Source: Planctomycetota bacterium
GTDB lineage: Bacteria > Planctomycetota > UBA8742 > SKZP01 > JAIOTL01
NCBI GenBank assembly: GCA_021106775.1
Contig: JAIOTL010000208.1
Location: 1-9,734, forward strand
Direction of reading: 5' to 3'
Length of the DNA: 9,734 nt
The translations under genes were made by a program, and so were the position numbers. The notes beneath the pieces are model-generated. The model was not told the origin of the DNA and ran no database searches. It saw only the letters and a program-made list of their open reading frames with translations. Shown here piece by piece: positions 6,798 through 9,734 of the stretch (positions are counted from its first letter, which is position 1; each line of letters opens with the position of its first letter).

Positions 6798-7925
6798 TTA
6801 TTCGATTTGAAGGCTTGCGGGTATTGCAAGTCTTTGGGATTTTGAAGTTTCAATCTCGGGCAGATGTTTATTTGCATGTAAAATCCAGCGGTTTCTCGTC
6901 CACCAAAAGACCAGAACTATGCCCTTAAGGAGTGTTGTTGCGCTTATTGCCCACCAGATTCCGGTTACACCCATTTGCAGGTCAATTGCCAGGTAATATG
7001 CCAGCGGAATTCTCAGAATTGAAAGTGGCAGCGAAATAAATAATGTCGGCATCGTGTTGCCCGTACCTGAAAATGCCGCTCCCGCAATTATTTCCCAGCC
7101 CATAAATATCTCGAATACTGCACAAATCATCAAATATCTGCTTCCTTCGAAAACCACGTTTGCAGGTTGCTTGTACAAGGCATATATAAAAGGCGCACCA
7201 AAGAAAAAGAGCAGGCAGAAGAAAATGAGAATTATGTTTGTGTAACTTAGACAGATTTTAAATGATTCTTTCACCCGATCAAATTGCCTGGCTCCGATAT
7301 TCTGCCCGACTAAAGTCGCAACCGCGGTTGCAAGTCCATGAGCAATGAAAAACGGAATCCCCTCAATTCGATGACCGATTGTAACCGCAGCCAGAGGTGC
7401 ATCGCCAAACTTCGTTATTATCTTTGTTAGAAAAAGGTAAATGATTGAAAACCCCACACTAATTGACGCTACGGGCACTCCGATGTAAATAATCCTGCTG
7501 ACACTTGGGAAAAAACCGAATTCTTTATGAAATTTAACTTTGTATTTTCGCCTGACGAAAAGGATGACAAAAGTTATTACAGCAACTATTTCAGCAAACA
7601 ATGTTGCCCAGGCAGCACCCGCAACCCCAAGCTTCGGGAAAATCCATAACCCGTTAATCAAGAACGGATCGAGGGCAGCATTAATAACGTTTGCAACAAT
7701 CATGACAATCATCGGACGAACAGCATCTCCGTCACCTCTGAAAATACTGTCCGCAGCAAGAGCGAACGTGAGAATCGGTGCACAATAGAAAATAATATTG
7801 AGATAACTCGATGCGCTTGCTTTTGCGAGAACACTTAGCTCCATGAAGTCAAGGGCGAAAGGAGTTAGTAACTTGCCAGCAATTAGAATGAAAATCCCCA
7901 GAAATCCCGAGAATATAAAGCTCAT
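6798..7925 (-). CDS. MATE transporter, C-terminal fragment after the TAG (375 aa)
   Basis: This is the in-frame continuation of the MATE gene. It carries the remaining membrane segments, including conserved MATE loops such as DSIFRGDGDAVRPMI, LDPFLINGLWIFPKLGVAGAAWAT, and the second-half GARQFDRVKE and AFSGTGNTMPT. The ATG at 7925 (MSFIFSG) is only an internal methionine three codons after the TAG. No Shine-Dalgarno precedes it, so independent translation is doubtful. It ends in TAA. Confidence 0.6.
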   Translation of the reverse strand: MSFIFSGFLGIFILIAGKLLTPFALDFMELSVLAKASASSYLNIIFYCAPILTFALAADSIFRGDGDAVRPMIVMIVANVINAALDPFLINGLWIFPKLGVAGAAWATLFAEIVAVITFVILFVRRKYKVKFHKEFGFFPSVSRIIYIGVPVASISVGFSIIYLFLTKIITKFGDAPLAAVTIGHRIEGIPFFIAHGLATAVATLVGQNIGARQFDRVKESFKICLSYTNIILIFFCLLFFFGAPFIYALYKQPANVVFEGSRYLMICAVFEIFMGWEIIAGAAFSGTGNTMPTLFISLPLSILRIPLAYYLAIDLQMGVTGIWWAISATTLLKGIVLVFWWTRNRWILHANKHLPEIETSKSQRLAIPASLQIE

Positions 7926-7931
7926 AAACGA

Positions 7932-8240
7932 CTAATGTGCAATACCCTTCTGGTTTTTAGCACCTTTATTCTGCGAAATCATCGCTATTGTTGACGTGCT
8001 GATAATTGCGAAAAGGGAATACAAAAACCAGAGAATGAACGATGCTGCTCCGAAACCAGCGACCGTGGCGGTACTAAGGTTGGAGTCTTTGTACGCATTG
8101 GCAATCCAGTATGAGTCTGCCAGTTCAAACATAATCGCCGTTATCATCGAAATCATCGCAGGTATCGCCAGCTTCCACATCGCTTTTCGCAGGTTGCCGT
8201 GAGTGATTATGTTGAATTCATCTTTGGCTTCATCAGGCAT
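7932..8240 (-). CDS. MATE transporter, N-terminal fragment before the TAG (102 aa)
   Basis: This is the N-terminal part of the interrupted MATE gene. It covers the cytoplasmic start (HGNLRKAMWKLAIPAM, the usual entry to membrane segment 1) and the first two membrane segments, ending at GAKNQKGIAH. That GAKN(Q/K)KG loop is typical of MATE proteins just before the third segment. On its own it could not transport. It ends in TAG, which no other gene in the window uses as its stop. Confidence 0.6.
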   Translation of the reverse strand: MPDEAKDEFNIITHGNLRKAMWKLAIPAMISMITAIMFELADSYWIANAYKDSNLSTATVAGFGAASFILWFLYSLFAIISTSTIAMISQNKGAKNQKGIAH

Positions 8241-8287
8241 GGGTTATCCGTTAATTAGCATTCTATAGGTGTAAAAACATATAATAC

Positions 8288-8320
8288 AAAAAAGGAGATA
8301 TCGCGTTACACGAATCTCCC
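8288..8320 (-). terminator. Intrinsic terminator of the pilin gene at 8345-8803
   Basis: On the minus strand, GGAGAT (8314-8319) pairs with ATCTCC (8294-8299). TCG/CGA extend the stem after a one-base bulge, and six T residues follow (8288-8293). It sits about 25 bp past the pilin stop and isolates the gene from the MATE gene. Confidence 0.75.
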
Positions 8321-8344
8321 ATTGTTAATAAATTAAATCTGATT

Positions 8345-8803
8345 TTATTTCAGACTTCCATTCCAGGATTTGTCAAGCGAACGGTAAAAACCGGTTCCGT
8401 TTTGTGGTCCAGCATTGCTTAAACCACCTCCTGAAGCAGTAACGGTTATGATAAACTCACCGTCAGTACCATCTGTTTCGAATGTTAAGATGAAATCCAC
8501 AGCATCGAAAAATTGCAGTGTTGTGAAAGCAGCAGAACTTAATTTAAGATCATCGAAAGATAAAACTAATCCATTGCCTTCATTCATCCCACTAATATTG
8601 TTGCTATGACCTGCTTTGTAAACTTCAACCGATCTTTTTAAAGATGAAGTGGCAGTAATAGCTTCAGACCATTTTGCGCCGTCAGTGAAGCCAAGATAAA
8701 TCGGCATCGCAACAGATGCAAGTATTGCTGCCATTACCATCACAATTGCCAATTCGATAAGAGTAAAACCCTTTTTTGCGCGTGCGGAAATTGTTCGTTT
8801 CAT
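8345..8803 (-). CDS. Type IV pilin/pseudopilin, prepilin N-methylation signal
   Basis: The protein has 152 residues and a basic 12-residue leader (MKRTISARAKKG). A PilD-type peptidase would cleave after G12, before F-T-L-I-E, and E5 of the mature form is present. The hydrophobic stretch LIELAIVMVMAAILASVAMPIYLGF is the classic N-terminal alpha helix. The globular part contains TLQFFDAVDF, FIITVTASGGG and NGTGFYRSLD, and no cysteines. It is clearly paralogous to the pilin at 9276-9722. An ATG five codons upstream (8818) lacks a ribosome site. The ATG at 8803 has GGAG at 9 nt, so I chose it. It probably forms a monocistronic unit with its own terminator. Whether it is a major pilin, a minor pilin or a GspG-like pseudopilin cannot be settled here. 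Confidence 0.88.
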   Translation of the reverse strand: MKRTISARAKKGFTLIELAIVMVMAAILASVAMPIYLGFTDGAKWSEAITATSSLKRSVEVYKAGHSNNISGMNEGNGLVLSFDDLKLSSAAFTTLQFFDAVDFILTFETDGTDGEFIITVTASGGGLSNAGPQNGTGFYRSLDKSWNGSLK

Positions 8804-8812
8804 TTGCTTAAT

Positions 8813-8816
8813 CTCC
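8813..8816 (-). promoter_or_regulatory. Ribosome binding site deciding the pilin start at 8803
   Basis: GGAG on the minus strand lies 9 nt before ATG 8803. It falls inside what would be the second codon region of a start at 8818, which has no ribosome site of its own. Confidence 0.5.
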
Positions 8817-8833
8817 ATTCTGCATAATATTGA

Positions 8834-8839
8834 AGTATA
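8834..8839 (-). promoter_or_regulatory. Candidate -10 box of the pilin gene at 8345-8803
   Basis: TATACT on the minus strand matches the TATAAT consensus at five of six positions. It would give a leader of roughly 20 nt that still contains the GGAG site. No convincing -35 box is correctly spaced. Confidence 0.28.
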
Positions 8840-8975
8840 ATAAAAAAATAGAATTATGGAAGGAAAAAAACTTCAATTATTTTGCATTTGAAATTACGAT
8901 TCAATTTTATTTGTAATTTACGCTGCCTTTCTAAGCATTCTCTTACTATCATTCTGTCAAGAAACATTTGTTGGC

Positions 8976-9200
8976 GTCATTCCTGCGAAATCGGTAGGAC
9001 AGGCATCCTTGCCTGTCAAGAAAAGACTCACTTTCCTGTCATTCTGAGCATAGTGAAGAATCCATCTTTCTCTTGTCATTCGAGAGGATGAGACTACGGT
9101 CTTCAACCGTAGGTTAAATATTTCCGTGGAAACGCAACTCTTGTTTTTGTCATTGTGCTCAGAATGACAAGGGGTGTAGAGAATGTCATTCTTGCAAGAA
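8976..9200. repeat. Cluster of truncated palindromic/MITE-like remnants
   Basis: This gene-free stretch between the two pilin genes is a mosaic. GTCATTCCTGCGAAA (from 8976) copies the start of the 18-96 element. GACAGGCA-TCCT-TGCCTGTC (8998-9017) is a perfect 8-bp hairpin. TGTCATTCTGAGCATAGTG (from 9037), running into GAAGAATCCA, is a solo arm of the larger elements. CTACGGT/ACCGTAG (9094-9112) is another hairpin. TTGTCATT...AATGACAA (9147-9170) looks like two element tips joined with the interior lost. TGTCATTCTTGCAAG (from 9184) is a further fragment. A 69-codon plus-strand reading frame across it is not a gene. Confidence 0.65.
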
Positions 9201-9214
9201 AAATCATCATGGAC

Positions 9215-9247
9215 AAAAAAGAGCAGCTGAAATGGCTTCAGCTACTC
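9215..9247 (-). terminator. Strong intrinsic terminator of the pilin gene at 9276-9722
   Basis: On the minus strand, GAGTAGCTGAA (9237-9247) pairs with TTCAGCTGCTC (9221-9231) over 11 positions, with one G-U pair and a 5-nt loop. Six T residues follow (9215-9220). It begins about 29 bp after the stop codon. Confidence 0.88.
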
Positions 9248-9275
9248 TCAGATATGCATTAACGATTACAGCTTA

Positions 9276-9722
9276 TTACCTAAGGTCGCCTGTGTACGAA
9301 CCGGCTGATGAATCGTATGTACCAGTACCACCAGGACCATTTAAACTCTGACCACCACCTGCAACTGCTGTACAAGTAACAGTGTATGTATCGGCAATTG
9401 GTGCAACATTGTCAACAACAGTCATTGTGAAGTCAGCTGCATCAAAGAACTGAAGCGTGCTAAAAGCATCATCAGCAAGTTTAAGTTCGACTAGAAGTGT
9501 CGATGCAGGTGCAAAACCATTTACAGCTGGTAAAGCTGCGAGCTCACCACTCATTTTTGCTTTGTAGGTATCAACTGACGCTTTGATTGTACCAACTGCG
9601 GTCTTCGCTTCTGACCATTTTGAATCATCAACGATACCATTGTAAATAGGTACTGCGACGGCTGCGAGAAGTGCTGCGATGACGATTACAATCGCCAATT
9701 CGATTAGTGTGAAACCTTTCAT
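9276..9722 (-). CDS. Type IV pilin/pseudopilin with minimal leader
   Basis: The protein has 148 residues and starts MKG|FTLIELAIV, a three-residue prepilin leader cleaved after G3, with the conserved E5 of the mature pilin. The hydrophobic helix runs to about residue 27 (AALLAAVAVPIYNGI). The globular region shares KWSEA, SV.(T/V)YKA, AFSTLQFFDAADF, an alternating T/V strand followed by GG, and GPGGTGTYD with the neighbouring pilin, so the two are paralogues. It has a single cysteine (in TVTCTAV), so no intrachain disulfide loop. The ideal ribosome site and the strong terminator suggest high expression, making this the better candidate for the main subunit (inference). It ends in TAA. Confidence 0.9.
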   Translation of the reverse strand: MKGFTLIELAIVIVIAALLAAVAVPIYNGIVDDSKWSEAKTAVGTIKASVDTYKAKMSGELAALPAVNGFAPASTLLVELKLADDAFSTLQFFDAADFTMTVVDNVAPIADTYTVTCTAVAGGGQSLNGPGGTGTYDSSAGSYTGDLR

Positions 9723-9727
9723 AGTTT

Positions 9728-9732
9728 CCTCC
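9728..9732 (-). promoter_or_regulatory. Strong ribosome binding site of the pilin gene at 9276-9722
   Basis: GGAGG on the minus strand lies 5 nt before the ATG at 9722. This is the best Shine-Dalgarno in the window and fixes the three-residue leader as the true start. The promoter lies beyond the right edge. Confidence 0.8.
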
Positions 9733-9734
9733 GT

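Larger units (their letters stand above)
6798..8240 (-). pseudogene. MATE-family efflux transporter gene with an in-frame TAG at codon 103
   Basis: Read as one frame, this is a 480-codon gene of normal MATE length (12 membrane segments expected), broken only by TAG at 7932-7934. The reading frame is the same on both sides, so this is not a frameshift. The context is KGIAH-TAG-SFMSFIFSG, between the second and third membrane segments. Glutamine is common at this place in MATE proteins (Q followed by S/A and a hydrophobic residue), so CAG to TAG is a likely single change. The rest shows no decay, meaning a recent nonsense mutation, a sequencing error or translational readthrough. The family exports drugs or organic cations using H+ or Na+ gradients. 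The true stop is TAA. The start has only a weak GGAT upstream. Confidence 0.75.

Noticed and set aside
7923..7940. Frameshift splitting the MATE gene
   Set aside because: The two parts are in the same frame. Only the TAG at 7932-7934 interrupts them, so it is a nonsense codon rather than an indel.
8804..8818. Five extra residues on the pilin (start at 8818)
   Set aside because: No ribosome site precedes it, while the GGAG serving ATG 8803 lies within this stretch.
8882..9091. Small plus-strand gene of 69 codons
   Set aside because: It runs through palindromic repeat remnants and AT-rich leader DNA, has no ribosome site, and its product shows no recognisable features.
8976..9200. CRISPR array
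   Set aside because: The repeated pieces differ in length and orientation, are irregularly spaced and are themselves palindromic. There are no regular direct repeats with spacers.

Overview
The window comes from a Gram-negative (diderm) bacterium of fairly low GC content. LpxC, the committing enzyme of lipid A synthesis, a PilB/GspE-type ATPase and two class III-signal pilins all point to an outer membrane and a type IV pilus or type II secretion-like machine. I cannot name the phylum from sequence alone. The secreted prenyltransferase-repeat protein, the many dispersed TGTCATTC...GAATGACA elements and the unusual pseudouridine synthase suggest a little-studied environmental lineage. There are no rRNA or tRNA genes, CRISPR arrays or transposase genes.

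Layout, left to right. Positions 1-478 hold no gene: a 79-bp palindromic element, an intrinsic terminator for a gene off the left edge, and a 219-bp MITE-like element. Then, on the minus strand, come lpxC (479-1405), a metallo-beta-lactamase-fold hydrolase (1569-2411) and pilB (2505-4253). An 83-bp AT-rich gap separates pilB from the divergent plus-strand pseudouridine synthase gene (4337-5251). Positions 5252-5577 carry a second MITE-like element, related to the first. The right half is all minus strand: a secreted prenyltransferase/squalene-oxidase-repeat protein (5578-6726), a MATE transporter gene interrupted by an in-frame TAG (6798-8240), and two paralogous pilin genes (8345-8803 and 9276-9722). 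Each pilin gene has its own strong terminator, and a cluster of repeat remnants (8976-9200) lies between them.

Functionally, PilB would power assembly of pilins such as the two encoded here, although no PilC, PilT, PilD or secretin gene is visible. LpxC serves the outer membrane. The most striking item is the pseudouridine synthase. It resembles archaeal/eukaryal Cbf5 (dyskerin) along its whole length, including a full PUA domain, rather than bacterial TruB, yet it sits among plainly bacterial genes. The next most interesting items are the amber codon in the MATE gene and the pair of MITE-like elements whose ends are co-oriented but whose interiors are inverted relative to each other.
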